57,968 nucleotides of DNA from CAYYWW01 sp964475515 (lineage in GTDB: Archaea; Aenigmatarchaeota; Aenigmatarchaeia; QMZP01). The notes beneath the pieces are model-generated. The model had not been told where the DNA came from and ran no database searches. It saw only the letters and a program-made list of their open reading frames with translations. Positions 41,110-48,973 of the stretch are shown one piece after another. Where the stretch lies: the NCBI GenBank assembly GCA_964475515.1, contig CAYYWW010000001.1, forward strand, positions 1-57,968. The letters run 5' to 3'. How positions within the stretch are numbered: position 1 is the stretch's first letter; each line of letters opens with the position of its first letter. The translations under genes and the position numbers were made by a program.

Positions 41110-43176
41110 TTACAATTCAATAAACCCAAGGCTACTTAGGGCTTCTTTTATGAAATCTGAAAAAATTGCACTTGCTGTAACAACTATCATGAAATGTAAA
41201 ACAAGACCAACAAACAACATCTTACTTGCTAAATACCATTGACTGGTTTTACTCTCACCCTCACTTATCTTTGTTGTGAATATGGCAAGTATTATAAGCA
41301 CTTCTATGAGATAAACTCCTATAATTAACTGGAAGAGTTCCGGAGACATGCAAGATTCCACGCTGCCGAAGGCCAACGAGAAGTTTCCCAAACCAAATTC
41401 ATCAATCCCCAGAGCATCTACATATTCACCTAGTTTAGACAAAACGACTATTATTATGTCAGCCATAGAAACAACAAGACCCGTCACCATTGGTGTCAAA
41501 AGATACGCCTGGAATTTCATTGTAGAAAGGGTATCTTCAAGCAAATCTCTCATGTATTCCTGGGTCTCTTTTATGTTTTTGAGATATCTTGCAATCCTAA
41601 ACATAGTTTCTGAGGCGTATCCAACCCCTTTCCGTGCTGTGTCTACAATTGCATGCATTATATTTTTTATTAGTTCTGATCTGAAGTAATTCAGAGCACC
41701 ATATTTTCTGTCAAAAAACGCTGCTTCGAATGTCATTCCAAGTGATTTCATATTTCTTAACGTCATTCTAAACAAATTTGCTATCTTCAGGTCTTTTACA
41801 TCATCTATACATTTCTCAATGGCAACCTCAGGCGGAACTCCAGAGGACATTCTGTTACCTAGTTGGAACAATGCAAGTTCAAAATCACTTTCTATACTCC
41901 TTATTTCATCTTGTATCCTTTTTCTTTGGAAGGTTGAAAGATAGAAATACGTTGCCAAAGACAAACCAATACCTAAAATTATAAGTCCTGCCATGGCCAG
42001 TGGGAATATCTCAATTTTCCTTCCAACCATTCCTGCCATCAGCATCTCTGGGTTTTCGAGGAAAAATATGAAAGGGTATGAAGTCAATGCAATTAAGACT
42101 ATCAATGCAAAAAATACAGCTGGAACTGATTTGCCTTTTATAAGAACATGGTTTTTCTTCGGAAGGCCTGGATGCCCGGTTAATTTTGTTTCTGAAAACG
42201 TTATCGGCCTCTTTCTTAGTGTGTTATTTATCAGCCACAGTATCAGGACAGGTAAAACAATATCATAACCTATTATGAAATGCTCAGGTCTTGCTATGTC
42301 TGCCATGAAAATTGCTACTAACGGTGCCATTATAGAACCGAGGATAGGTAAAACAATACCCATCATGTGTATAATCATTATTGGCAATTTCAAATCTTGA
42401 ACATAATGTTTCATCCTTGTTTTCGAGCCGTCCAGAACCACATTTAAAGCTTCATCCAGTATCACATTGGTCTTGTCAGGTGTCTGTGTGGTTGAATCCC
42501 TTATAAGGCGCAGCGCCTCAGCAAACTCTTCATTTTCAGATTTCCATTTTGATATATAGTCATCTATAGCGTCCCATGCTGAGTAGTATTTTCCCATTTC
42601 CATATCCCATATTAATCTCCTCATGTCCCATGCAAGTGGTCCTGAAATATTAGCAGCTGCAAAACGCAAAGCCCTTTCCAAGTTCTGACTTATTCTCATA
42701 GAAACGACCATATACAGAATAGCGAGTATAACTTCAGAGCTTGCCTTTATTCTCATTTCTTTGAGCAGATTTGCGGGGTACCTATAGAAAAAATAACCAA
42801 CGGGAAGGCCCAGTGATGCCATAACCAACGCCCCAACAGCTGGGATAGCTCCAGATAAAAATAATGCAATGGCTAAAGAAACAAAGAAAGTTATTGTTAA
42901 AATAAATAAAGACATGACATCTTCTGGTTTGACTCTTAACTCGGTAAATTTAACAGCGCTTTCTATTTCCTTTTTCATATCCTCTGGTGGGCTTACTTTC
43001 AATATTTTACCAGAGAATCTCGTCAGTTTTTCATACCAACTAAGCTTTCTCATTTCTCTTCTTCTAAATATCTTGTACTCTCTAGAAGTCAGGTATCTCA
43101 TTTGACCAGGTGGTATGAAAACCCTTCTTTTGGGCCTGACATCTTTTGGGCGCTTTTTTCTTTTAAAAAAAGACAT
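41110..43176 (-). CDS. Fused TadC/FlaJ-like pilus platform protein (two F domains)
   Basis: 688 residues. A basic N-terminus is followed by two tandem type II secretion F modules, each bounded by membrane helices: the first around residues 85-290 (MRISQNLERALRFAAANISG), the second around 390-640 (FQLGNRMSSGVPPEVAIEKC, DTARKGVGYASETMFRIARY). This is equivalent to the separate proteins at 24075 and 24925 combined. It is divergent from the prepilin peptidase gene. Its cognate ATPase is not adjacent, so it either serves an ATPase elsewhere or shares the one at 22247. Confidence 0.88.
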   Translation of the reverse strand: MSFFKRKKRPKDVRPKRRVFIPPGQMRYLTSREYKIFRRREMRKLSWYEKLTRFSGKILKVSPPEDMKKEIESAVKFTELRVKPEDVMSLFILTITFFVSLAIALFLSGAIPAVGALVMASLGLPVGYFFYRYPANLLKEMRIKASSEVILAILYMVVSMRISQNLERALRFAAANISGPLAWDMRRLIWDMEMGKYYSAWDAIDDYISKWKSENEEFAEALRLIRDSTTQTPDKTNVILDEALNVVLDGSKTRMKHYVQDLKLPIMIIHMMGIVLPILGSIMAPLVAIFMADIARPEHFIIGYDIVLPVLILWLINNTLRKRPITFSETKLTGHPGLPKKNHVLIKGKSVPAVFFALIVLIALTSYPFIFFLENPEMLMAGMVGRKIEIFPLAMAGLIILGIGLSLATYFYLSTFQRKRIQDEIRSIESDFELALFQLGNRMSSGVPPEVAIEKCIDDVKDLKIANLFRMTLRNMKSLGMTFEAAFFDRKYGALNYFRSELIKNIMHAIVDTARKGVGYASETMFRIARYLKNIKETQEYMRDLLEDTLSTMKFQAYLLTPMVTGLVVSMADIIIVVLSKLGEYVDALGIDEFGLGNFSLAFGSVESCMSPELFQLIIGVYLIEVLIILAIFTTKISEGESKTSQWYLASKMLFVGLVLHFMIVVTASAIFSDFIKEALSSLGFIEL

Positions 43177-43208
43177 GTTTTATATTTGGATTGTCTCCAA
43201 TATTAAAT

Positions 43209-44033
43209 ATGCTGGGTTGGGTCTTGCTTTTCATAGGAATTGTTGGATTTGGATACGCTGCATATTCGGATCTAAAAACAACAGAGTTCTCTGATTTACT
43301 ACCTTATTCTATAATAGCATCCGCCGTTGCTGTGAGAGCTTTGTTTTCTGTTCTAACAAATAGCTATACTCCGCTCCTAAACTCTATAATAATTGGTTTG
43401 CTTTTTTTAGGTTTTGGTATGGTTCTGTATTTATTAAAACAATGGGGAGATGGTGACGCCTGGCTTTTGGGTGCTCTTGGTTTTTTGTTTCCAGATGCAT
43501 CAGGCTTTACATACAGCTCGCCTATTCCTTTCTATTTAGGACTTCTCCTTAATTTTTTCTTTATATCATTTTTTTATTTGGCAATTTATTCCGTTGTTTT
43601 GGGATTTAAAGAGAAAGTGGGAAGAAAATTTATAAGGGAATTTAGAGGAGAACTGAAGTCCTTTGTAAAAATTCTTATTGTTTTATCGGTTATAACTGGA
43701 TTTATTTCACTTTATTTAATTTTCAAAATAGGAATAGAACCATTAAAAGTTTATCCAATTATAATTTCACCGCTGTTGCTTATGTCTCTAAGTCTGTTTG
43801 TTTACTATGGTAAGTTTTTAGAAAAAGCAGTTTTCAGAAAGAAAATACATGTGAGTAAACTTAGAGAAGGGGATGTCCCTGTCGATAACAGGTGGAAAGT
43901 GCTCTCGAAGGAAGAAGTTACGAAGCTAAAAGAAAGGGGTGGCCACATCTGGATAAAGGAGGGTGTGAGATTCGCACCAGTATTCTTAATAACACTATTA
44001 GTAACCTTGTTTTATGGTGTTTTGTTTTTATAG
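43209..44033 (+). CDS. Prepilin peptidase (PibD/FlaK-like aspartic protease)
   Basis: 274 residues from ATG 43209, supported by a TTTTATAT box about 27 bases upstream; a TTG at 43191 is less likely. Six or more membrane helices. Catalytic Asp residues are in YSDLKTTEFSDLLPY near residue 22 and in GDGDAWLLGALGF near residue 81 (the GxGD motif). It should cleave the class III signals of the pilin-like proteins at 10770, 20595, 20981 and 21824. Residues about 215-250 form a soluble loop that is longer than in minimal enzymes. Confidence 0.88.
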   Translation: MLGWVLLFIGIVGFGYAAYSDLKTTEFSDLLPYSIIASAVAVRALFSVLTNSYTPLLNSIIIGLLFLGFGMVLYLLKQWGDGDAWLLGALGFLFPDASGFTYSSPIPFYLGLLLNFFFISFFYLAIYSVVLGFKEKVGRKFIREFRGELKSFVKILIVLSVITGFISLYLIFKIGIEPLKVYPIIISPLLLMSLSLFVYYGKFLEKAVFRKKIHVSKLREGDVPVDNRWKVLSKEEVTKLKERGGHIWIKEGVRFAPVFLITLLVTLFYGVLFL

Positions 44034-44039
44034 TATACT

Positions 44040-44082
44040 CTATTTGTCTTAAAATAAAAAAGAAAAAATAAAAAATTGAAAG
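44040..44082. terminator. Converging terminator tract
   Basis: Between the prepilin peptidase stop and the MC1 stop lies an A-run-rich tract on the plus strand, hence T-rich on the minus strand (TTTTTTATTTTTTCTTTTTT reading from MC1). It suits termination of the MC1 transcript. Confidence 0.45.
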
Positions 44083-44088
44083 CTGGCC

Positions 44089-44388
44089 TTAAATCTTCTT
44101 TACTCTCTCAACGCCAACTTTCTTTACAATTGGTTTTTTGACCTTCGCTGGAAGCCAAGAAGGTCTGTTAGCAGGCGCACTAACCACTTTTGTAGATCCT
44201 TTGAAGATGTGTATTGTGTATGTTCCATCTTTGTTTCTTCTTCCTCTTTCTCTCAATCTGATGTCTTTTATTCCCCTAGTTGCCGCTTTTAGTGCAGCCT
44301 GTCTTGGCGATCTTCCAGTGAAGATCGAAATTTTGTTTCCTCTTTTCAAAACGTAGTACTTTTTAGCTTTGGCTTTTTTTCTTGCCAT
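44089..44388 (-). CDS. MC1-family chromosomal DNA-bending protein
   Basis: 99 residues, basic. The conserved MC1 core is clear: FTGRSPRQAALKAATRGI, IRLRERGRRNKDG, HIFKGS, APANRPSWLPAKVKKPIVKK. MC1 is a monomeric chromatin protein that sharply bends DNA, best known from Methanosarcina and haloarchaea. ATG 44388 follows GGTGAAATA, a good ribosome binding site. No histone gene is visible in the window, so this may be a main chromatin protein. Confidence 0.9.
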   Translation of the reverse strand: MARKKAKAKKYYVLKRGNKISIFTGRSPRQAALKAATRGIKDIRLRERGRRNKDGTYTIHIFKGSTKVVSAPANRPSWLPAKVKKPIVKKVGVERVKKI

Positions 44389-44491
44389 TTATTTCACCTT
44401 TATATTTGATTTATAGCGGCCTTATTTATAAAGCTTTCGGTTTAATATATTGCGATTTACAAATATATAGCCAAACAGGGAAATAAATAAT

Positions 44492-46030
44492 ATGTTCCTT
44501 AAAGCACTTGAGCTTCATCTTGAGGCAGAGAAACCAATAGTAATACTCAACAAATCAGACGCAGAAGAGCTTGATGTGAGGCCTTTGGATAGAGTTGAAA
44601 TAGTTTTCAAAAATAAAAAGTTGGTGGGCACTGTAAATATAGCGAAAAAATTTGTCAAGCCTGGTTATATAGGTCTATATGAAACCATATCGAAGCAAAT
44701 GAGACTGAAAACAGGTGACAGAGTGAAAGTATCAAGAACGGAACCGCCAACATCTATCGAATTTATAAAGAAAAAACTTAACGGCTCCCAACTTACAGGA
44801 AAAGAGATAAATCAGATAATAAAGGATGTTGTGAGCAAAAAACTTTCTGATGTAGAACTTACAACATTTGTTGTCAGCTTGCATAATCATGGAATGACCA
44901 TGGATGAGGTTGCTTCTCTTTCAGAAGCAATGGCGTTTACTGGTGATATACTAGATTTAGGTAAAGAGGAAATATATGATAAACATTCTATAGGTGGTTG
45001 TCCTGGTGATAAAACGAGTATGATACTTGTTCCAACGGTTGCTGCAGCAGGTCTCACAATACCTAAAACATCGAGTAGAAGTATAACATCGCCTGCTGGC
45101 ACTGCGGATAAAATGGAGTGTTTGTCTCCTGTTGACCTTAGTGTTGAAGAAATAAAAAAAGTAGTTAAAAAAACGAACGGTTGTCTTGTTTGGGGCGGTG
45201 CTGTAAATTTAGCGCCAGCTGACGACATGTTTATAGAAATTGAACATCCATTATCAATTGATCCTTTATTACTTCCGTCAGTGATGTCAAAGAAAAAAGC
45301 TGTTGGATGTAAATATCTGGTAATAGATATACCAACTGGTAAGAATGCTAAAATAAAAAGTGTTCAAGAAGCTGAAAAACTTGCATCGAAATTTATAGAG
45401 CTTGGGAAAAGACTCGATATTAAGGTGTCATGTTTGTCAACCTATGGTGAACAACCTATAGGTCATAATATAGGCCCTGCATTGGAAGCTAGAGAAGCGC
45501 TAGAAACATTAATGAATAAAAAGAACCCTAAGGACCTTTTAGATAAAGTCTGTGATCTTGTAGGCAACTTGTTTAGATTTCGTGGGATAAAAGAGCCTGA
45601 AAAGAAAGCGTTTCAAATAATAAAGTCGGGAAAGGCCGAAAAGAAATTTAGAGAAATTATAGAGGCCCAGGGCGGTAACAGAAAGGTAAAACCAGAGGAC
45701 ATCCCGGTTGGCGATAAAAAAGTTAAAATACATTCAGCTAGAGGTGGATTTGTCTTATGGATAAACAACAGTGATATAATTAAACTGGCAAGAACTGCCG
45801 GCGCACCCAAAGATAAAGGTGCTGGTATTGTAATACACAAAAAGATAGGTGACAAAGTTAAAAAAGGTGATATTCTCTTTGAAATATACGCTGAAAAAGC
45901 ATACAAGTTGAACCGTGCACTTAAACTTGCAGAAGAGATGGATGTATATGGAATAGGAAAAAAATATGAGATGATGCTTGCAAAAATACCAAAGGAAAAA
46001 AACAATTCTTATTTTGTATTGGAAAGGTAA
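44492..46030 (+). CDS. deoA: AMP phosphorylase (archaeal thymidine phosphorylase-like)
   Basis: 512 residues. An N-terminal beta domain of about 85 residues, characteristic of the archaeal AMP-specific form, precedes the phosphorylase core: KHSIGGCPGDKTSMILVP, SSRSITSPAGTADKMECL, and the C-terminal SARGGFVLWINNSD and GAGIVIHKKIGDKVKKGD. It converts NMPs plus phosphate to base and ribose 1,5-bisphosphate, which in many archaea feeds ribose-1,5-bisphosphate isomerase and form III RuBisCO. Those partners are not in this window. Confidence 0.93.
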   Translation: MFLKALELHLEAEKPIVILNKSDAEELDVRPLDRVEIVFKNKKLVGTVNIAKKFVKPGYIGLYETISKQMRLKTGDRVKVSRTEPPTSIEFIKKKLNGSQLTGKEINQIIKDVVSKKLSDVELTTFVVSLHNHGMTMDEVASLSEAMAFTGDILDLGKEEIYDKHSIGGCPGDKTSMILVPTVAAAGLTIPKTSSRSITSPAGTADKMECLSPVDLSVEEIKKVVKKTNGCLVWGGAVNLAPADDMFIEIEHPLSIDPLLLPSVMSKKKAVGCKYLVIDIPTGKNAKIKSVQEAEKLASKFIELGKRLDIKVSCLSTYGEQPIGHNIGPALEAREALETLMNKKNPKDLLDKVCDLVGNLFRFRGIKEPEKKAFQIIKSGKAEKKFREIIEAQGGNRKVKPEDIPVGDKKVKIHSARGGFVLWINNSDIIKLARTAGAPKDKGAGIVIHKKIGDKVKKGDILFEIYAEKAYKLNRALKLAEEMDVYGIGKKYEMMLAKIPKEKNNSYFVLER

Positions 46031-46033
46031 CAT

Positions 46034-47917
46034 TCAGCCTATAAACACAGGCCTCTTGGAGATCAATCGTGGCAGAGTTAATGGTCTAAACGGCTTTCCC
46101 TTTGTTTCTTCTTTAATTATATTAATTAGTTTATCAACGCTCATATTCTCAACCTTTCCAGTTTTCCTAAACCTAACTGCTAATTTTCCTGCCTTTTTTT
46201 CCTTTTCACCAACCACCACTATTATTGGAACCCATTCTATTTCTGCATCTCTTATCTTTTTACCAACTGATTCTACTCTATCGTCTACATCCACCCTTAT
46301 CATTTCTGCTTCTAACTTATCTGCTATTTCTTCAGATAATTGTAAGAATTTATCAGATACTGGACATATTCTTACCTGCGTAGGTGAAAGCCATAGTGGA
46401 AATGTGGGGTTTTTTCCTTCTTTATGATCCATATATGCCTTTTCCAACAATGCATACATAACCCTTTCTATCGAACCGGACGGTGACAAGTGAAGAATCA
46501 ATGGGTATTTCTTTTTGTTGTCTTTATCAGTAAATTGTATGCCGTACCTCTTTGCATTTTCAACATCTATTTGATCTGTTGCCAAACATGCGGCTTTGCC
46601 CAATGCATCGATGAAGTTCCACTCTAATTTTAAAACAAAATAGAAAAATCTTTCACTCCACATTTCGAGCAAGGCTGGCTTACCCCATCTTTTTACTAAA
46701 TTGAAGATGTAATTTTTGTTTTTTTCAAAGAAATCCTTCACAACTCTAATAGAAAATCCAATATCTCTTTTGAGGTCTATACCCAACCCGCCTTGGATCT
46801 CATTCGCCAAATTGAATCTACGGAGCATCTCCTCCTTTGCTTGGTCAAAATCTTTACAGAGCGCATGACAATCAGGCATGGTGAATGTTCTCAGCCGCCT
46901 AAGTCCTGCAAGCTCGCCTCTCTGCTCTACTCTAAAACTATAATGAGTGAGTTCATAAACTCTAAGAGGTAGGTTACGGTATGAAATACTTGTATCTTTC
47001 AAAAGTAGAAATTGTCCAAAACATGCTGCAAAACGTAAAAACACTCTCTTGTTCGGAGTCTCTATTGAGTATTGTCTTGCTGGGAATCTGTTTAAATAAC
47101 TCTTTAGGCAGGGGTGTTCATAGTCATACATTATTGGGGTTTCAACCTGCATGGCACCATATTCCACAGTTTTTTTGGTAACCCAGTCCTCCATCAAAGA
47201 CTTAATGAGTTTACCATTTGGAAGAAATCTAAAATTTCCAGGATCACTAGCTTCTTCATAATCAACAAGCTGAAGCTTTCTCATTAGTTTTATGTGTGGC
47301 GGCTCTTGTTTGACGATTCTGTTTTTTGCCATTTCATATAGAGTTAATTTCTCAAGCTCAGGGTACTTTGAGAAGTTAAAACCAACAACCTTTCCATTTT
47401 TCATTTCTATCTTGTTCATTTTTCCATTAGGTTCTACTATAAACCATTCTGATTTCAACTTTGCCTCTTTTTTCAGAGCCTCGGATATTTCTTTCTTTTC
47501 TTTCTCAGTTGTTATCTCTTTACTGAGTTCTGAAAGAGGATGACCTTTACATTTCAAATCAAAGGCCTTATACCATCCAAAAGGTGCTCTCTGGACAGGA
47601 ATTTTTTGTTTCTTTATTTTTTCTTCCATTTTCTTCATGACTTCAATTCCAGTGGATGGTGAAGCCAAATTTGATGAAAGATGAGCATAAGGGTATAAAA
47701 CAACATTTTTTGCTTTCACTTCTTTGTAAACATTAATTATTTCTTTTACAGAGTTATCGATTACGTTTCCTTTCTCGTCCCCTTTTTCAACAGCAGTGAA
47801 AACTACAAGCGACTCCTCCACTTTAACCGGTTTTTTTGGAACATCCTCTGCCGATTTTATCGCCTTTTTCTTAGGTTCCCATTCAATGAAATCCGAGTGT
47901 ATTAACAATATTCTCAT
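46034..47917 (-). CDS. thrS: Threonyl-tRNA synthetase, archaeal type with DTD-like editing domain
   Basis: 627 residues. The N-terminal 145 residues (MRILLIHSDFIEWEPKKKAI, NVVLYPYAHLSSNLASPS) are the archaeal D-aminoacyl-tRNA deacylase-like domain that removes Ser from tRNA-Thr. The class II core has zinc ligands in FAACFGQF, MPDCHALC and LHLSPSGSIERV, with motif 2 HYSFRVEQRGELAGLRRLRTF. The C-terminal anticodon domain begins WLSPTQVRICPVSDKFL. It converges on AMP phosphorylase with three bases between stops. Confidence 0.96.
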   Translation of the reverse strand: MRILLIHSDFIEWEPKKKAIKSAEDVPKKPVKVEESLVVFTAVEKGDEKGNVIDNSVKEIINVYKEVKAKNVVLYPYAHLSSNLASPSTGIEVMKKMEEKIKKQKIPVQRAPFGWYKAFDLKCKGHPLSELSKEITTEKEKKEISEALKKEAKLKSEWFIVEPNGKMNKIEMKNGKVVGFNFSKYPELEKLTLYEMAKNRIVKQEPPHIKLMRKLQLVDYEEASDPGNFRFLPNGKLIKSLMEDWVTKKTVEYGAMQVETPIMYDYEHPCLKSYLNRFPARQYSIETPNKRVFLRFAACFGQFLLLKDTSISYRNLPLRVYELTHYSFRVEQRGELAGLRRLRTFTMPDCHALCKDFDQAKEEMLRRFNLANEIQGGLGIDLKRDIGFSIRVVKDFFEKNKNYIFNLVKRWGKPALLEMWSERFFYFVLKLEWNFIDALGKAACLATDQIDVENAKRYGIQFTDKDNKKKYPLILHLSPSGSIERVMYALLEKAYMDHKEGKNPTFPLWLSPTQVRICPVSDKFLQLSEEIADKLEAEMIRVDVDDRVESVGKKIRDAEIEWVPIIVVVGEKEKKAGKLAVRFRKTGKVENMSVDKLINIIKEETKGKPFRPLTLPRLISKRPVFIG

Positions 47918-48006
47918 AACTCACCACCCAACCTTAAAATATTGTTAAATATTGAATAAATATTGCTTATAAAACATTTATGATAGTTTAAATTTAGAGA
48001 ATTAAG

Positions 48007-48053
48007 ACAAGGTTCAACGTACTGTCCGACATCCACCCTTCATCTTAACCACT
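48007..48053. other. GC-richer island with internal pairing
   Basis: In the 197-base interval between ThrRS and tRNA-Gln this patch stands out from AT-rich flanks. TTAAGA plus AAGG can pair with CCTT plus TCTTAA across a bulged stem, enclosing TGTC/GACA. It could be a small RNA; there is no coding ORF. The remaining interval holds only AT-rich promoter-like sequence for tRNA-Gln. Confidence 0.25.
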
Positions 48054-48114
48054 TTATTATTTAAAGGATATTAAATTTATAAACTTATATTTTTATACAA
48101 CACTTCAATAATAT

Positions 48115-48205
48115 AGCCCCGTGGTGTAGTGGTCAAGCATGCGAGGCTCTGGTGGTATAAAGCCGGTGAAACCTCGCGACCGCGGTTCGAATCCGCGCGG
48201 GGCTA
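48115..48205 (+). tRNA. tRNA-Gln(CUG) with an 18-nt intron
   Basis: Acceptor AGCCCCG (48115-48121) pairs with CGGGGCT, discriminator A at 48205. D-stem GTGT/GCAT, anticodon stem CGAGG/CCTCG, T-stem CGCGG/CCGCG. Anticodon CTG at 48149-48151. Removing 48153-48170 at position 37/38 gives a seven-base loop CTCTGGA; the rest is a standard archaeal tRNA-Gln sequence. With GluRS and GatDE in the window this tRNA is presumably charged by the indirect route. A TTTATAAAC/TTTTATAC box lies 20-45 bases upstream. Confidence 0.92.
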
Positions 48206-48297
48206 TTTTTTCTTTAATTAAAATGTTTTGTAATCCTATGGTTTAGAAACTCCACTACTTTGGATTTCATTAACTCAAAAATTAATGGATAGTGGAT

Positions 48298-48594
48298 TTA
48301 TGACATTAACTCTTCGCGATATCTTATTAGCTTCTCTTTATATCTCTCCAAAGCCCTGATGACATCATTGTATTCTTCAGAAAGATCTCCTACAGAAGCT
48401 ATTTGCTCGTGGGTTTCATAAATTTTATGCTTTTCGTACATTTCCTTAAATTTTCTTTCAATATTCTCTACTTTTTCAATCTCACCGTCAATAGATGATT
48501 TTCCAAGCAGTCCCTCAACTAATTCAACTAATCTCTCTTCTATGTTTTTTTCTCCACCTTCGCCTGATGTTGAACCTGTGTGAGTATCACTCAT
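48298..48594 (-). CDS. Hypothetical helical protein, 98 aa
   Basis: 98 residues: a Gly/Ser/Thr-rich start (MSDTHTGSTSGEGGEKNIEE) and two or three charged amphipathic helices (LVELVEGLLGKSS; IERKFKEMYEKHKIY; VIRALERYKEKLIRYREEL). There is no membrane segment or Cys. A TTTTTAAAAT box about 27 bases upstream of the ATG suggests a leaderless transcript. No family recognised. Confidence 0.5.
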   Translation of the reverse strand: MSDTHTGSTSGEGGEKNIEERLVELVEGLLGKSSIDGEIEKVENIERKFKEMYEKHKIYETHEQIASVGDLSEEYNDVIRALERYKEKLIRYREELMS

Positions 48595-48648
48595 GAAGAG
48601 TGTTTGGTGGTAAATTTTAAAAACTTATCATTCTGATTTTAATAAAGA

Positions 48649-48656
48649 TTTAAAAG
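48649..48656 (+). promoter_or_regulatory. Box A for the structured RNA at 48681
   Basis: TTTAAAAG at 48649-48656 would place transcription start near 48679-48681, exactly where the first long hairpin begins. The match of distance and structure is the evidence. Confidence 0.4.
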
Positions 48657-48680
48657 TGTTTGTATCCAATTAAATGGAAT

Positions 48681-48817
48681 GAGCCAGTGCTTTACATTTA
48701 GGCACAAGCATATTATGCGATAAATTTCTAGCATTGGCTCTTGCTCGCCCTTCTTCTTGTTTCATATTTGGTGACTGGGCTATAAACTATAAATTTTCTA
48801 AAAATTTTCGGGCGAGC
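48681..48817 (+). ncRNA. Candidate structured RNA or leader of the 43-aa ORF
   Basis: Two consecutive hairpins. GAGCCAGTGCT (48681-48691) pairs with AGCATTGGCTC (48730-48740) over 11 positions with one G-T, and inside it ATTTA/TAAAT and GCAT/ATGC extend the stem. GCTCGCCC (48743-48750) pairs perfectly with GGGCGAGC (48810-48817). The GC-rich arms in AT-rich DNA and an upstream box A argue for a real RNA. Either an independent ncRNA or a regulatory leader, since a ribosome binding site and ORF follow at 48829-48973. It does not match RNase P, SRP or 5S RNA as far as I can judge. Confidence 0.5.
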
Positions 48818-48841
48818 TAAAGCTATAGAGGGGGTGAAAGA

Positions 48842-48973
48842 ATGAAATATGACGATGGGAGCCGTGATGTATATGAAGTCAGAGCAGAAAGAAAACCATA
48901 CCCACTGTGCCCACCGGATAAAGGGAGTGGAACTGAAGGTGAGTATTTAAAGATGAGAGAGATAGAAGACTAG
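48842..48973 (+). CDS. Small ORF, 43 aa, with strong ribosome binding site
   Basis: ATG 48842 is preceded by GAGGGGGTGA at 48828-48837, one of the best ribosome binding sites in the window. The product begins MKYDDGSRDVYEVRAERKPY, contains PLCPPDKGSGTEGEY and ends KMREIED. It is hydrophilic with one Cys. The stop overlaps the convergent GatE stop by about three bases. No family recognised; its position behind a structured leader suggests a regulated short peptide or leader peptide. Confidence 0.45.
   Translation: MKYDDGSRDVYEVRAERKPYPLCPPDKGSGTEGEYLKMREIED

Noticed and set aside
47941..48114. Possible C/D box sRNA in the ThrRS/tRNA-Gln interval
   Set aside because: I found no pair of RTGATGA and CTGA boxes with suitable spacing.
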